Below are positions 32,611 through 41,486 of a DNA stretch of 64,000 bases, one piece after another; positions within the stretch are counted from its first letter, which is position 1; each line of letters opens with the position of its first letter. A model generated the notes under the pieces. The model was not told where the DNA came from and ran no database searches. It saw only the letters and a list, made by a program, of their open reading frames with translations. The position numbers and the translations under genes were made by a program. Origin of the DNA: Bacillus amyloliquefaciens DSM 7 = ATCC 23350 (lineage in GTDB: Bacteria > Bacillota > Bacilli > Bacillales > Bacillaceae). The DNA is taken from contig NC_014551.1 in NCBI RefSeq assembly GCF_000196735.1, positions 2,661,001-2,725,000 on the forward strand, written 5' to 3'.

Positions 32611-34371
32611 TTATTTCGCCACCTTCTTCTTCGAGTAGTCGCGTTTACGGGGCGCAATCAGTGATACATCGACATCCTGATATTCAAATTCCGGAGCTTC
32701 AAACGGACCGGCATGTTTAGCCATTGTCGTTTTGAGCCACTCATCGTCATTTCTTTCAGGGAAATCCGGTTTATAGTGCGCTCCCCGGCTTTCATTTCGG
32801 TTGTATGCGCCGAGCGTGATGACTCTGGCAAGCTGAAGCATGTTGGAGAACTGGCGGGTGAACATTGCCCCTTGGTTGCTCCATTTAGTCGTATCGTTGA
32901 TATTGATTTTCTTAAAGCGTTCCATCAGCTCTTGAATTTTGTCATCCGTTTTCAAAAGCTTGTCGTTGTGGCGCACCACCGTTACGTTAGCCGTCATCCA
33001 TTCTCCGAGCTCACGGTGAAGCACGTAAGCATTTTCATCGCCGTCCATCTTCATGATATCGGCCCATTTTTCTTCTTCTTTTTTCACATAGGAATCAAAT
33101 AATGAAGAAGACATGTCTTCCGCTGATGTTTCAAGTCCTGAAACATATTTCACCGCATTCGGACCGGCAACCATTCCTCCGTAGATGGCGGAAAGCAGAG
33201 AGTTCGCCCCTAAACGGTTTCCTCCGTGCATTGAATAATCACATTCACCCGCTGCGAACAATCCGCGGATGCTTGTCATCTGATCATAATCAACCCACAG
33301 GCCGCCCATTGAGTAGTGAACAGCAGGGAAAATTTTCATCGGAAGCTTGCGCGGGTCATCCCCCATGAATTTTTCATAGATTTCAATAATGCCGCCAAGC
33401 TTAACATCAAGCTCTTTCGGATCTTTGTGCGAAAGATCAAGATACACCATGTTTTCTCCGTTGATGCCGAGTTTCTGATTCACGCATACGTCAAAGATTT
33501 CACGTGTCGCAATATCCCGCGGCACGAGGTTTCCGTAAGCAGGATATTTTTCCTCAAGGAAGTACCAAGGTTTTCCGTCTTTATACGTCCAGACTCTTCC
33601 GCCCTCACCGCGCGCCGATTCACTCATCAGACGCAGTTTATCGTCTCCGGGAATTGCTGTCGGGTGAATTTGGATAAATTCGCCGTTAGCGTAGTAAGCT
33701 CCCTGCTGATAAACGATTGATGCGGCAGATCCCGTGTTGATCATGCTGTTTGTTGATTTGCCGAATACGATTCCGGGTCCTCCCGTCGCCATAATAACGG
33801 CGTCAGAACGGAATGACTCGATTTGCATATTGGTCAAATTTTGAGCTACGATACCGCGGCACGTGCGCTCATCGTCAAGAACGGCGCCGAGGAATTCCCA
33901 GCCTTCGTATTTTGTGACGAGACCCGCCACTTCATATCTGCGCACCTGCTCGTCCAGAGCGTAAAGAAGCTGCTGACCCGTCGTCGCTCCCGCGTATGCT
34001 GTTCTGTGGTGCTGTGTACCCCCGAAACGGCGGAAGTCCAAGAGCCCTTCCGGCGTTCTGTTAAACATAACCCCCATGCGGTCCAATAAGTGGATAATGG
34101 ACGGCGCTGCTTCACACATCGCTTTTACAGGAGGCTGGTTTGCCAAAAAGTCGCCTCCGTATACCGTGTCATCAAAATGCTCGAACGGAGAGTCTCCTTC
34201 CCCTTTTGTGTTGACAGCTCCGTTTATCCCGCCCTGCGCGCAGACCGAGTGAGAGCGTTTGACCGGAACGATGGAAAACAATTTAACGGCCGTGCCTGAT
34301 TCCGCTGCTTTAATTGTCGCCATGAGGCCGGCAAGACCCCCGCCGACTACAATAATGCTTGATTGACTCAT
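32611..34371 (-). CDS. sdhA: Succinate dehydrogenase flavoprotein subunit
   Basis: The 586-aa subunit oxidises succinate to fumarate. The N-terminal dinucleotide fold (VVGGGLAGLMA, 7-17), the covalent-FAD histidine motif RSHSVCAQGGING (about residue 40) and the active-site segment HPTAIPG near 235 are visible. SdhCAB forms complex II, linking the TCA cycle to the menaquinone chain. Confidence 0.97.
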   Translation of the reverse strand: MSQSSIIVVGGGLAGLMATIKAAESGTAVKLFSIVPVKRSHSVCAQGGINGAVNTKGEGDSPFEHFDDTVYGGDFLANQPPVKAMCEAAPSIIHLLDRMGVMFNRTPEGLLDFRRFGGTQHHRTAYAGATTGQQLLYALDEQVRRYEVAGLVTKYEGWEFLGAVLDDERTCRGIVAQNLTNMQIESFRSDAVIMATGGPGIVFGKSTNSMINTGSAASIVYQQGAYYANGEFIQIHPTAIPGDDKLRLMSESARGEGGRVWTYKDGKPWYFLEEKYPAYGNLVPRDIATREIFDVCVNQKLGINGENMVYLDLSHKDPKELDVKLGGIIEIYEKFMGDDPRKLPMKIFPAVHYSMGGLWVDYDQMTSIRGLFAAGECDYSMHGGNRLGANSLLSAIYGGMVAGPNAVKYVSGLETSAEDMSSSLFDSYVKKEEEKWADIMKMDGDENAYVLHRELGEWMTANVTVVRHNDKLLKTDDKIQELMERFKKININDTTKWSNQGAMFTRQFSNMLQLARVITLGAYNRNESRGAHYKPDFPERNDDEWLKTTMAKHAGPFEAPEFEYQDVDVSLIAPRKRDYSKKKVAK

Positions 34372-34404
34372 GATAGCCCCTCTCCCTCTAGTAATCTAGT
34401 TCTC

Positions 34405-35013
34405 TTACACAAACGCAAAAATTGCTTTTAGACCGACGTATGAAAGCGCTAAAAATATAATCAGCGTCACGTAAGTCGAAATTCTTTGAGAACGCGGCGT
34501 GACCGTGATCCCCCATGTGACCGCAAAAGACCATAAGCCGTTTGAAAAGTGAAAAATGACCGATAAAACGCCTACAATGTAAAAACCGAGCATGAACGGC
34601 GAGCTCAAAATATTCGCCATCATATCAAAGTTGACTTCAGCGCCCATCTGTGCGGCAATCCGCGTCTGCCACACATGCCAGCTGACGAAAATAAGGGTGA
34701 GAATACCAGTGACACGCTGAAGCACAAACATCCAGTTTCTGAAATAACTGTAGTGGCCAGCGTTGTTTTTCGCAGTAAATGCTATGTACACACCGTAAAC
34801 CGCATGATAAATTAAAGGTAAGAAAATAATAAAAATTTCTAACGCATACCTGAACGGCAGACTGTCCATAAAGCCGGCCGCCTTGTTAAACGCATCTGCT
34901 CCCCTTGCGGCAAATTGGTTGACGACTAAATGCTGGATCAAAAAGATGCCGACCGGAATAACACCGAGCAAGGAATGCAATCTTCGAAAATAAAACTCTC
35001 TGTTCCCAGACAT
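34405..35013 (-). CDS. sdhC: Succinate dehydrogenase cytochrome b558 subunit
   Basis: The 202-aa membrane anchor has five hydrophobic helices and several helix histidines (HSLLGV, QHLVVN, YHAVYG, SWHVW, HFSNG) that bind two haems in the Bacillus enzyme. First gene of the operon. A G-rich leader segment (GTGGGGGCAGAG, about 35055-35066) and GGGGG at the ribosome-binding site could pair with a C-rich regulatory RNA such as FsrA, which represses sdh in B. subtilis under iron starvation. That pairing is inference; I have not aligned it. Confidence 0.96.
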   Translation of the reverse strand: MSGNREFYFRRLHSLLGVIPVGIFLIQHLVVNQFAARGADAFNKAAGFMDSLPFRYALEIFIIFLPLIYHAVYGVYIAFTAKNNAGHYSYFRNWMFVLQRVTGILTLIFVSWHVWQTRIAAQMGAEVNFDMMANILSSPFMLGFYIVGVLSVIFHFSNGLWSFAVTWGITVTPRSQRISTYVTLIIFLALSYVGLKAIFAFV

Positions 35014-35113
35014 TACTTTACCCCCTGTTTGATTTAAGTGCGAAATGTGCTAAAATCTCTGCCCCCACTTCGTTTCAATTGTAAGCACTTTATTAAAATT
35101 TATTGACAATTTC

Positions 35114-35142
35114 ATTTTACTCCTCCCTCAAATGAGCGTCAA
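35114..35142 (-). promoter_or_regulatory. Sigma-A promoter of sdhCAB
   Basis: On the minus strand TTGACG (35142-35137), 17 bp and TAAAAT (35119-35114). The leader is about 95 nt. The remaining stretch to yslB (35143-35309) is AT-rich and holds only a TATAAT at 35276 as a possible yslB -10. Confidence 0.8.
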
Positions 35143-35309
35143 GAAAACGTGTACATAAATTATAATTTTCCGAATTGATTATCTGACGGGAAAATTTTAT
35201 TTTCCTGCGATATCTTTCTCACTTTTTTTCACGTGTTTTATAGGATCATCCTGTAATCCTCCCCCCTGTTTAAGCTATAATAAACGAAGGAGAGAGGGGA
35301 ATACATAAT

Positions 35310-35756
35310 ATGAAGAATAATTATGAAGCAGCTTTAGAACCTTTAACTGAACTCGACGTCAGCGCATACGGCTACGAATTAATCCGGGAAATCGTGCTTC
35401 CGGATATCCTGGGCCCGGAACATTCATCCATGATGTATTGGGCGGGAAAACGCCTCGCCCGCAAATTTCCTCTTCAATCGTGGGAAGAAATCCCCGCCTT
35501 TTTTGAAAAAGCCGGCTGGGGAACTTTGACAAACACCGGATCAAAAAAGCAAGAGCTTGAATTTGAACTGGAAGGACCGCTCGTATCCAGCAGGCTTAAA
35601 CATCAGAAAGAGCCGTGTTTTCAGCTTGAAGCCGGTTTTATAGCCGAACAGATTCAATTGATGAACGATCAGATTGCAGAATCTTATGAACAGGTAAAAA
35701 AGAGAGCGGATAAAGTCGTCCTGACTGTAAAATGGGATATGAAGGACCCTGTATAA
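35310..35756 (+). CDS. yslB: YslB, conserved protein of the DUF2507 family
   Basis: The 148-aa soluble acidic protein has the pattern YELIREIVLPDILG near residues 23-36 and FEKAGWGTL near 69, typical of a small alpha/beta domain also seen in V4R/heterodisulfide-like folds. The function is unknown. GGAGAGAGGGG lies upstream of the ATG. It is divergent from sdhC and convergent with lysC, with which it shares a terminator. Confidence 0.85.
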   Translation: MKNNYEAALEPLTELDVSAYGYELIREIVLPDILGPEHSSMMYWAGKRLARKFPLQSWEEIPAFFEKAGWGTLTNTGSKKQELEFELEGPLVSSRLKHQKEPCFQLEAGFIAEQIQLMNDQIAESYEQVKKRADKVVLTVKWDMKDPV

Positions 35757-35758
35757 TT

Positions 35759-35793
35759 GAAAAAAGGCGGTGACTCCAAGTCCCGCCTTTTTG
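35759..35793. terminator. Bidirectional terminator between yslB and lysC
   Basis: AAAAAGGCGG/CCGCCTTTTT with further pairing in the loop (GACT...AGTC). Confidence 0.88.
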
Positions 35794-35802
35794 CCTGCCC
35801 GT

Positions 35803-36297
35803 TTATACGGCAGACGGCTGTTTAGAAAGCTCAAACGCATCGTGAAGCGCTTCGACCGCTTTCACCATATCATTTTCGCTGACAACCGTTGATACTTTTA
35901 TTTCAGATGTGCTGACCATTTTTACTTGTACATTTTTTTCCGCCAGTACGGCAAACATGTCTGCAGCGACGCCGGGATTTGAGACCATGCCTGACCCGAC
36001 AATGGATACTTTCGCCAGCTTTCTTTCAGTTTCAATTTTTTCATAGTCAAGCGCGTTTTTATATTCTTCAAGCACAGCGACCGTTTGAGCGGCATCTTCC
36101 GTTTTCACTGAGAAAGAAATGTCCGCTTCCCCATCGTCCGCCTGTGTCTGAATAATGATGTCAACGTTGATGTTTCGTTTTGCCAAGGCGGTGAAGATCG
36201 TTGAAAGGGTTGTCAGTCCGCTTGTCAGGCCTGTAACGGACACCCTCGTGATCTGGTCTTCAAATGCAATTCCTCTGACGATTAAATTCTGCTCCAT
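35803..36297 (-). other. lysC: Internal translation start giving the aspartokinase II beta subunit
   Basis: Inside lysC an ATG at 36297 (MEQNLIVRG) is preceded by AGGAGG, 8 nt upstream. It would give a 164-aa protein holding just the two ACT domains. B. subtilis aspartokinase II is known to be an alpha2-beta2 complex whose beta subunit comes from such an in-frame start. Confidence 0.85.
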
Positions 36298-37032
36298 TGA
36301 TGATTCCTCCTCAATTAACGTTCCCGCTTCATGTTCCGTACTTGACCGCACTTCCAAAGGCACTTGATAGTTTTTCGCGAACTCAACCGCCCGCGGGTGA
36401 AGGACACCCGCTCCGAGATTTGCAAGCTCAAGCATTTCATCATAAGAAATCCCCGCCAGTTTTCTCGCTGACCGGACGTACCGCGGATCTGTCGTAAACA
36501 CGCCCGGAACGTCTGTGTAAATGTCACATTTATCCGCTCCTAATGCTGCGGCAAGAGCGACCGCCGTTGTATCGGAACCGCCCCGTCCGAGCGTCGTAAT
36601 GCCGCCGTCTTCCGTTACGCCCTGAAAACCGGCGACGACTGTAATCCTGCCTTCAGCAAGCTGGGCCTGAATTGCCGTGATATCAATATCCGTAATTCTC
36701 GCATTGCCGTGGACGGCTTCTGTGCGGACACCCGCCTGCCATCCCGTATAAGAGACGGCGTCATATCCTTTTTCCTGAAGCGCCATGGCTAAAAGCGAAA
36801 TCGTGACCTGCTCTCCCGTAGACAGAAGCATATCCATTTCACGTTTACTTGGCTCAGATGTGATTTCCGCCGCCAGGTTAACGAGCGCGTCGGTTGATTT
36901 TCCCATTGCCGAAACGACGACTACGACGTCATGGCCTTTTTGCTTTTCAGCAATGGCTCGATTTGCGGCATGTTGAATTTTTTCGGCAGAGCCGACGGAA
37001 GTGCCTCCGAATTTTTGTACGATAAGACCCAT
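35803..37032 (-). CDS. lysC: Aspartokinase II, alpha subunit (and beta by internal start)
   Basis: The 409-aa lysine-sensitive aspartokinase phosphorylates aspartate, the entry to lysine, diaminopimelate and dipicolinate synthesis. The kinase signature VQKFGGTSVGS lies at 5-15, and two ACT domains are in the C-terminal third. I start at ATG 37032 (MGLIVQ), with AAAGGGTGG upstream. The in-frame extension runs into the riboswitch terminator region and is not coding. An internal start at 36297 gives the beta subunit. Controlled by the L-box leader upstream. Confidence 0.96.
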   Translation of the reverse strand: MGLIVQKFGGTSVGSAEKIQHAANRAIAEKQKGHDVVVVVSAMGKSTDALVNLAAEITSEPSKREMDMLLSTGEQVTISLLAMALQEKGYDAVSYTGWQAGVRTEAVHGNARITDIDITAIQAQLAEGRITVVAGFQGVTEDGGITTLGRGGSDTTAVALAAALGADKCDIYTDVPGVFTTDPRYVRSARKLAGISYDEMLELANLGAGVLHPRAVEFAKNYQVPLEVRSSTEHEAGTLIEEESSMEQNLIVRGIAFEDQITRVSVTGLTSGLTTLSTIFTALAKRNINVDIIIQTQADDGEADISFSVKTEDAAQTVAVLEEYKNALDYEKIETERKLAKVSIVGSGMVSNPGVAADMFAVLAEKNVQVKMVSTSEIKVSTVVSENDMVKAVEALHDAFELSKQPSAV

Positions 37033-37098
37033 ACTAGACCACCCTTTACATTTTGGTTCGTGCGGGTGAGGAGAAAAGAGCGTTTTGTTCACAATAAA

Positions 37099-37361
37099 AA
37101 AAGCAATGAGAGGAATAGCTCTCATTGCTTTTTCATATCATTACGACTGATTATGAACAACGAGATAGCCCTCCAAGAAAATGAATTCTTGACAGCCTTA
37201 CATTTATTTAATGCAAGGCCAGCAAAACACACCGATGGGATGTGATTCACTTCGGCGACGCTCCCCTTTCAGCTTTTCTCGCAGAATCCATCATTCTCAA
37301 AAAGCTTACTATTGAAGTTCGCACCTCTATCTTCACCTTATAACACGATCTTATGAAATTA
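37099..37361 (-). promoter_or_regulatory. Lysine riboswitch (L box) upstream of lysC
   Basis: The minus strand shows the L-box hallmarks: AGATAGAGGTGCGAAC near the 5' end, then CTGAAAGGGGAGCGTCGCC, GAAGTGAATC and a late TGCTGGCC. A terminator follows, AAGCAATGAGAG/CTCTCATTGCTT and T7 (37132-37099). Lysine binding should favour this terminator and shut off lysC. Confidence 0.93.
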
Positions 37362-37367
37362 GTTCAC

Positions 37368-37396
37368 ATTCTAGCAGGTTTTTCAGAAAAGCACAA
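37368..37396 (-). promoter_or_regulatory. Sigma-A promoter of lysC
   Basis: On the minus strand TTGTGC (37396-37391), 17 bp and TAGAAT (37373-37368). It begins right at the end of uvrC. Confidence 0.8.
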
Positions 37397-37398
37397 TA

Positions 37399-39171
37399 CT
37401 ATTTTTTCAATTTTTCAAACAGCATCTGAGCCGCCGCAGCCGGCACACCGGCTTTTTTAATATCGTCAAGGCTTGCTTCCTTCATCTTTTTGACGGATCC
37501 GAAATGCTTTAAGAGCATTTTTTTGCGTTTTTCGCCGATGCCCGGGATATCATCCAAAACGGATTGAAAGGCGCTTTTTCCCCGGATCTGCCTGTGAAAA
37601 CTGATCGCAAAGCGGTGAACTTCGTCCTGAATGCGCTGAAGCAGGTAAAATTCCTGGCTGTTCCGCTCCAGAAACATCGGTTCAAGCGGATCGCCGATCA
37701 AAAGGTTGGATGTTCGGTGTTTATCATCCTTCGCCAATCCCGCTACAGGGACATCAAGGCCGAGCTCATTTTCGAGCACGTCGCGCGCCGCATTAATCTG
37801 TCCTTTTCCGCCGTCAATGATGATTAAATCCGGCAGCGGGAGATTTTCGCGGAGCACCCTCGAATATCTTCTTCTGACGACTTCCCTCATAGAGCCGTAA
37901 TCATCAGGCCCTGTTACGGTTTTAATTTTATATTTGCGGTATTCCTTTTTATTGGGCTTACCGTCAATAAAGACAATCATGGCCGACACAGGGTTTGTGC
38001 CTTGAATATTGGAGTTGTCAAACGCTTCAATCCGATGCGGCGTGTAAATGTTCAGCGCCTCACCGAGCCGTTCGGCAGCACCGATTGACCGTTCCTCATC
38101 CCGTTCGATTAATGAGAATTTTTCCCGCAGAGCGATTTTCGCATTTTTGTGCGCAAGCAAAAGCAGCTCTTTTTTCGGGCCCTTTTTCGGCTGATGCACG
38201 GCGGTTTCCAAAAGCTCGCTGATCATGTCCCTGTCCACGCTGTCAGGCACCAGAATTTCTTTAGGCAGAAAGTGATTGTTTTTAGAATAGAACTGGCCGA
38301 TGTAGGTCAGAAATTCTTCATCCGCTTCCTGATACATCGGAAACATGCTGACATCGCGTTCAATCAGCTTTCCCTGGCGTATGAAAAAGACCTGGACGCA
38401 CATCCAGCCTTTATCGTAGGCATAAGCAAACACATCGCGATCCAAAAGGTCATTCATGGTCATTTTCTGCTTCTCCATCGTCGATTCGATGTGAGCAAGC
38501 TGATCGCGGAATTCTTTAGCCCGTTCAAATTCAAGCTTTTCCGCCGCCTCTGTCATTTTCTCTTCAAGCTCTTTTTTGACCTCGTTATGCCCTCCCTTTA
38601 AAAAACGGGTGATATCTTCAACCAGCTCGCGATTTGTCTCCTCAGAAATATCTTTAACACAAGGAGCGAGGCATTGTCCGAGATGATAATAAAGACAGAC
38701 GCGGTCCGGAAGCTTCGAGCACTTCCTGAGCGGGTATAGGCGGTCCAGCAGTTTTTTCGTTTCCCGCGCCGCCTGCACATTCGGGTACGGGCCGAAATAG
38801 CGCCCTTTGTCTTTTTTGACATTCCGGGTGACAATAAGCCGCGGATGGCGTTCATGGGTGATTTTAATAAAGGGATAGGTTTTGTCATCTTTCAGCATGA
38901 CATTGTATTTCGGATCGTATTTTTTAATCAGATTCATTTCCAAAATAAGCGCTTCAAGATTGGAGGAGGTCACGATATATTCAAAGTCCTCAATCTCCGT
39001 CACAAGCCTTTGGGTTTTTGCGTCGTGAGAACCGGTGAAATAGGATCGCACCCTGTTTTTCAGCACCTTCGCTTTCCCCACGTAGATGACTGTTTTTTGA
39101 CGGTCTTTCATTAAATAACAGCCCGGCTGATCGGGAAGGAGGGCCAGCTTTTCTTTCAGTTGTTTATTCAT
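37399..39171 (-). CDS. uvrC: UvrABC excinuclease subunit C
   Basis: The 590-aa nuclease makes both incisions in nucleotide-excision repair. It has an N-terminal GIY-YIG domain (GCYLMKD ... VIYVGKAK, 17-35), a UVR motif near residue 205 ([23 protein letters not shown] region), an RNase H-like UvrC domain, and a C-terminal helix-hairpin-helix ([18 protein letters not shown]). GAAGGG lies upstream of the ATG. A LexA-like site lies upstream at 39219. Confidence 0.96.
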   Translation of the reverse strand: MNKQLKEKLALLPDQPGCYLMKDRQKTVIYVGKAKVLKNRVRSYFTGSHDAKTQRLVTEIEDFEYIVTSSNLEALILEMNLIKKYDPKYNVMLKDDKTYPFIKITHERHPRLIVTRNVKKDKGRYFGPYPNVQAARETKKLLDRLYPLRKCSKLPDRVCLYYHLGQCLAPCVKDISEETNRELVEDITRFLKGGHNEVKKELEEKMTEAAEKLEFERAKEFRDQLAHIESTMEKQKMTMNDLLDRDVFAYAYDKGWMCVQVFFIRQGKLIERDVSMFPMYQEADEEFLTYIGQFYSKNNHFLPKEILVPDSVDRDMISELLETAVHQPKKGPKKELLLLAHKNAKIALREKFSLIERDEERSIGAAERLGEALNIYTPHRIEAFDNSNIQGTNPVSAMIVFIDGKPNKKEYRKYKIKTVTGPDDYGSMREVVRRRYSRVLRENLPLPDLIIIDGGKGQINAARDVLENELGLDVPVAGLAKDDKHRTSNLLIGDPLEPMFLERNSQEFYLLQRIQDEVHRFAISFHRQIRGKSAFQSVLDDIPGIGEKRKKMLLKHFGSVKKMKEASLDDIKKAGVPAAAAQMLFEKLKK

Positions 39172-39218
39172 ACGTTACCCTTCCTTATATTCATTTCTCG
39201 TGTCCATTCAGTGTATCA

Positions 39219-39232
39219 CGAACATTTGTTTT
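39219..39232. promoter_or_regulatory. LexA-box-like sequence upstream of uvrC
   Basis: CGAACATTTGTTTT has one perfect half-site of the Bacillus LexA box CGAAC-N4-GTTCG and a degraded second half. It lies about 48 bp before uvrC, a DNA-repair gene. SOS control is possible but not shown. Confidence 0.3.
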
Positions 39233-39256
39233 TCTCCATTCTCAGCTTTTGGCAGA

Positions 39257-39294
39257 TCAAAAAAAGGCGATTCCTCTTTAAAAAGGAATCGCCC
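39257..39294 (-). terminator. Terminator of trxA
   Basis: A 10-bp stem GGCGATTCCT/AGGAATCGCC with an 8-nt loop and TTTTTTT on the minus strand. Confidence 0.9.
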
Positions 39295-39316
39295 TGCCGT
39301 AACGGCCGCTTTTGGC

Positions 39317-39631
39317 TTACAGATGTTTGTTTACAAGCTCTTCAAGCGCTTCTTTCGGTTTGAAGCCGACAGATGTTTCAACGACTTCTCCGTCTTTTAA
39401 CACAAGAAGTGTCGGGATGCTCATTACGCCGTATTTACCGGCAGTTTCTTGGTTTTCATCAACGTCGATTTTGACGATTTTCAGTTTGTCTCCCATTTCT
39501 TGATCAAGCTCTTCAAGAACGGGCGCGATCATTTTACAAGGTCCGCACCAAGGAGCCCAGAAATCCGCCAATACGACCCCTTCACTTGTTTCAGCTGAGA
39601 ACGATTGATCAGTTGCTTTTACGATAGCCAT
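39317..39631 (-). CDS. trxA: Thioredoxin
   Basis: The 104-aa essential dithiol reductant has the active site WCGPCK (C29, C32), a cis-proline in SIPTL and the C-terminal [13 protein letters not shown] lies 7-9 nt upstream. Monocistronic, with a sigma-A promoter at 39665-39694. In B. subtilis this promoter region also answers to Spx and sigma-B; I saw no convincing sigma-B element. Confidence 0.97.
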   Translation of the reverse strand: MAIVKATDQSFSAETSEGVVLADFWAPWCGPCKMIAPVLEELDQEMGDKLKIVKIDVDENQETAGKYGVMSIPTLLVLKDGEVVETSVGFKPKEALEELVNKHL

Positions 39632-39664
39632 TTGTTATTCCTCCAATGTCAAATGATGATTTTT

Positions 39665-39694
39665 AGTATAGCATCTCCCATTCGTTCATGCTAA
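39665..39694 (-). promoter_or_regulatory. Extended -10 promoter of trxA
   Basis: On the minus strand TTAGCA (39694-39689), 18 bp and TATACT (39670-39665) preceded by TGC. Confidence 0.65.
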
Positions 39695-39782
39695 TTTAAT
39701 GCTTATATTATTTTCTCCCGAACTCCTCTGAAATAATCTTCTTTATATGGTGTATGATAACCGATCAGCAGGCATTCAAAAC

Positions 39783-41273
39783 TTAAGATGGATCAGCAGG
39801 CAGCGTAATTAAAACTACCGCCATCGGAGGAAGCTCGGCCTCAAGGTTTCCGCCCTTTTGAGTAAATCCGGAAAACGGCTTCGGTTTGACGTTTTCCGGG
39901 CTGCTGAATGTATTGCGGGCATTCATTTTTTCCGCATGCAGAATCGTTCCCGAAGGCTTCCCTGTCTTTTTCATGCCCCGCAGCTCAATCTTCACGTCGG
40001 CTTTTTGCAGATGATCGATATTGCAAATGCTGATATGTATGTCGCCGTTTTGCTGTTTGGACGCTGAAATGCTGACCTGCGGGAGCCGGCCGTCTTTCCA
40101 TTCGTACCCTGCTGCTTTTGTTTCTGATGCCAAAAGAGAAGCGTCATGATGAACCTTAAACATATCAAACACATGATATGTCGGCGTCAACAGCATCTGT
40201 TTCCCTTCTGTCAGGATCATTGCCTGAAGCACGTTGACGGTTTGCGCGATATTGGCCATTTGTACGCGGTCTGCGTGCTGATGAAAAATGTGAAAATGCG
40301 TGGCGGCGACAAGCGCGTCGCGGATCGTATTCTGCTGATACAGAAAGCCCGGATTCGTGCCGGGCTCAGGATCAAGCCATGTGCCCCATTCATCAATGAT
40401 CAGACCGACTCTTTTTTCCGGATCATACTGATCCATGATGGCGCTGTGCCTTGTGATCAATTCATCCATATGCGCCGCTTTTTTCATCGTGATGAACCAT
40501 TCATCTTCCGTAAACTCCGTCGCTGATCCTTTTCCCTTCCAGAAGTCGCCCGGTATTGTGTAATAATGGAGGCTCAGCCCATCCATAAGATCTGCGGCTT
40601 TTTTCATTAAGGTTTCGGTCCAGCGGTAATCGTCGACATTCGCGCCGCCGGCAATTTTATAGATTTCATTACCGCTGTAATTGCGGACATAGGTTTGAAA
40701 ATTTCTGTAAAGGTCGGCATAATACTCAGGATGCATGTTTCCGCCGCAGCCCCAGTTCTCATTTCCTATTCCGAAATATTTCAGCTTCCATGGTTTTTCC
40801 CGCCCGTTTTCCTTTCTCCAGTCGGACATCGGCGTGCCTGCTTCAAATGTCATGTATTCAATCCAATCAGCCATTTCCTTAACCGTTCCGCTGCCGACGT
40901 TTCCGGCGATGTACGGTTCGCAGCCGAGCAGTTCACAAAGCATCATAAATTCGTGCGTGCCGAATTCATTGGAATCAATCGTCCCGCCCCAATGGGTATT
41001 CAGCATTGTTTTGCGTTTCCCTACGCCGTTTGCCCAATGGTATTCATCAGCAAAACAGCCGCCGGGCCATCTGAGAACGGGGATCTGAAGCTTTTTGAGA
41101 GCGGAAGCGACATCTGTCCTGATCCCGCCGGTATTCGGGATATCGGAATCTTTTCCGACCCAGATGCCCTCATATATACCTCTTCCTAAGTGTTCCGCGA
41201 AATGTCCGTATATATTTTTGTTAATGGCTGCTCTAGTGATATCGGTTTGAATAACTGCCGTATTGTGAGACAA
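39783..41273 (-). CDS. abf2: Alpha-L-arabinofuranosidase, GH51
   Basis: The 496-aa enzyme releases arabinofuranosyl residues from arabinan or arabinoxylan oligosaccharides. Probable acid/base E172 ([11 protein letters not shown]) and nucleophile E295 (LIIDEWGTW) are in GH51 context, after [14 protein letters not shown] near 67-80. No signal peptide, so it acts inside the cell on imported oligomers. It starts at a TTG (41273) with AAAGGA upstream. Named xsa/abf2 in B. subtilis. Its promoter carries two AraR-like operators and a cre-like site. Confidence 0.93.
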   Translation of the reverse strand: MSHNTAVIQTDITRAAINKNIYGHFAEHLGRGIYEGIWVGKDSDIPNTGGIRTDVASALKKLQIPVLRWPGGCFADEYHWANGVGKRKTMLNTHWGGTIDSNEFGTHEFMMLCELLGCEPYIAGNVGSGTVKEMADWIEYMTFEAGTPMSDWRKENGREKPWKLKYFGIGNENWGCGGNMHPEYYADLYRNFQTYVRNYSGNEIYKIAGGANVDDYRWTETLMKKAADLMDGLSLHYYTIPGDFWKGKGSATEFTEDEWFITMKKAAHMDELITRHSAIMDQYDPEKRVGLIIDEWGTWLDPEPGTNPGFLYQQNTIRDALVAATHFHIFHQHADRVQMANIAQTVNVLQAMILTEGKQMLLTPTYHVFDMFKVHHDASLLASETKAAGYEWKDGRLPQVSISASKQQNGDIHISICNIDHLQKADVKIELRGMKKTGKPSGTILHAEKMNARNTFSSPENVKPKPFSGFTQKGGNLEAELPPMAVVLITLPADPS

Positions 41274-41356
41274 ACTTGATCATTCCTTTCCCATAATAAG
41301 AATGAAAGCACTACAGTCAATCTTTGTATCTGGGATGTATGCTGAAAGGATAAGTT

Positions 41357-41371
41357 TGTAAGCGCTTTACA
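41357..41371. promoter_or_regulatory. cre-like site downstream of the abf2 promoter
   Basis: TGTAAGCG-CTTTACA is a near-palindrome around the AAGCGCTT core typical of cre sites, with one extra base compared with the 14-bp consensus. It lies just after the -10 (41375), a position for CcpA repression. Confidence 0.5.
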
Positions 41372-41374
41372 GAA

Positions 41375-41403
41375 AGCTTATTACATTGGTTCGGACATGT
41401 CAA
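41375..41403 (-). promoter_or_regulatory. Sigma-A promoter of abf2
   Basis: On the minus strand TTGACA (41403-41398), 17 bp and TAAGCT (41380-41375). Confidence 0.65.
41385..41400. promoter_or_regulatory. AraR-like operator 1 at abf2
   Basis: ATTGGTTCGGACATGT matches about 11 of 16 positions of the AraR operator ATTTGTACGTACAAAT. It overlaps the spacer and -35 of the promoter. Confidence 0.5.
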
Positions 41404-41425
41404 TCTATTATTTTATCAATGTATA

Positions 41426-41441
41426 ATTTGTACGAACCAAT
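41426..41441. promoter_or_regulatory. AraR operator 2 at abf2
   Basis: ATTTGTACGAACCAAT matches 14 of 16 positions of the AraR operator. It is centred 41 bp (about four helical turns) from operator 1, a spacing suited to cooperative binding by looping. Confidence 0.7.
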
Positions 41442-41451
41442 TATCCCAAAG

Positions 41452-41486
41452 CAAAACCCTCTGACAAAAGATCCAGAGGGTTTTGA
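41452..41486 (-). terminator. Terminator of the fad/etf operon after etfA
   Basis: AAAACCCTCTG/CAGAGGGTTTT with a 10-nt loop, next to the etfA stop. Confidence 0.85.

Noticed and set aside
37033..37125. 31-codon N-terminal extension of lysC
   Set aside because: It is the translated riboswitch terminator region; MGLIVQKFGG at 37032 is the conserved start.
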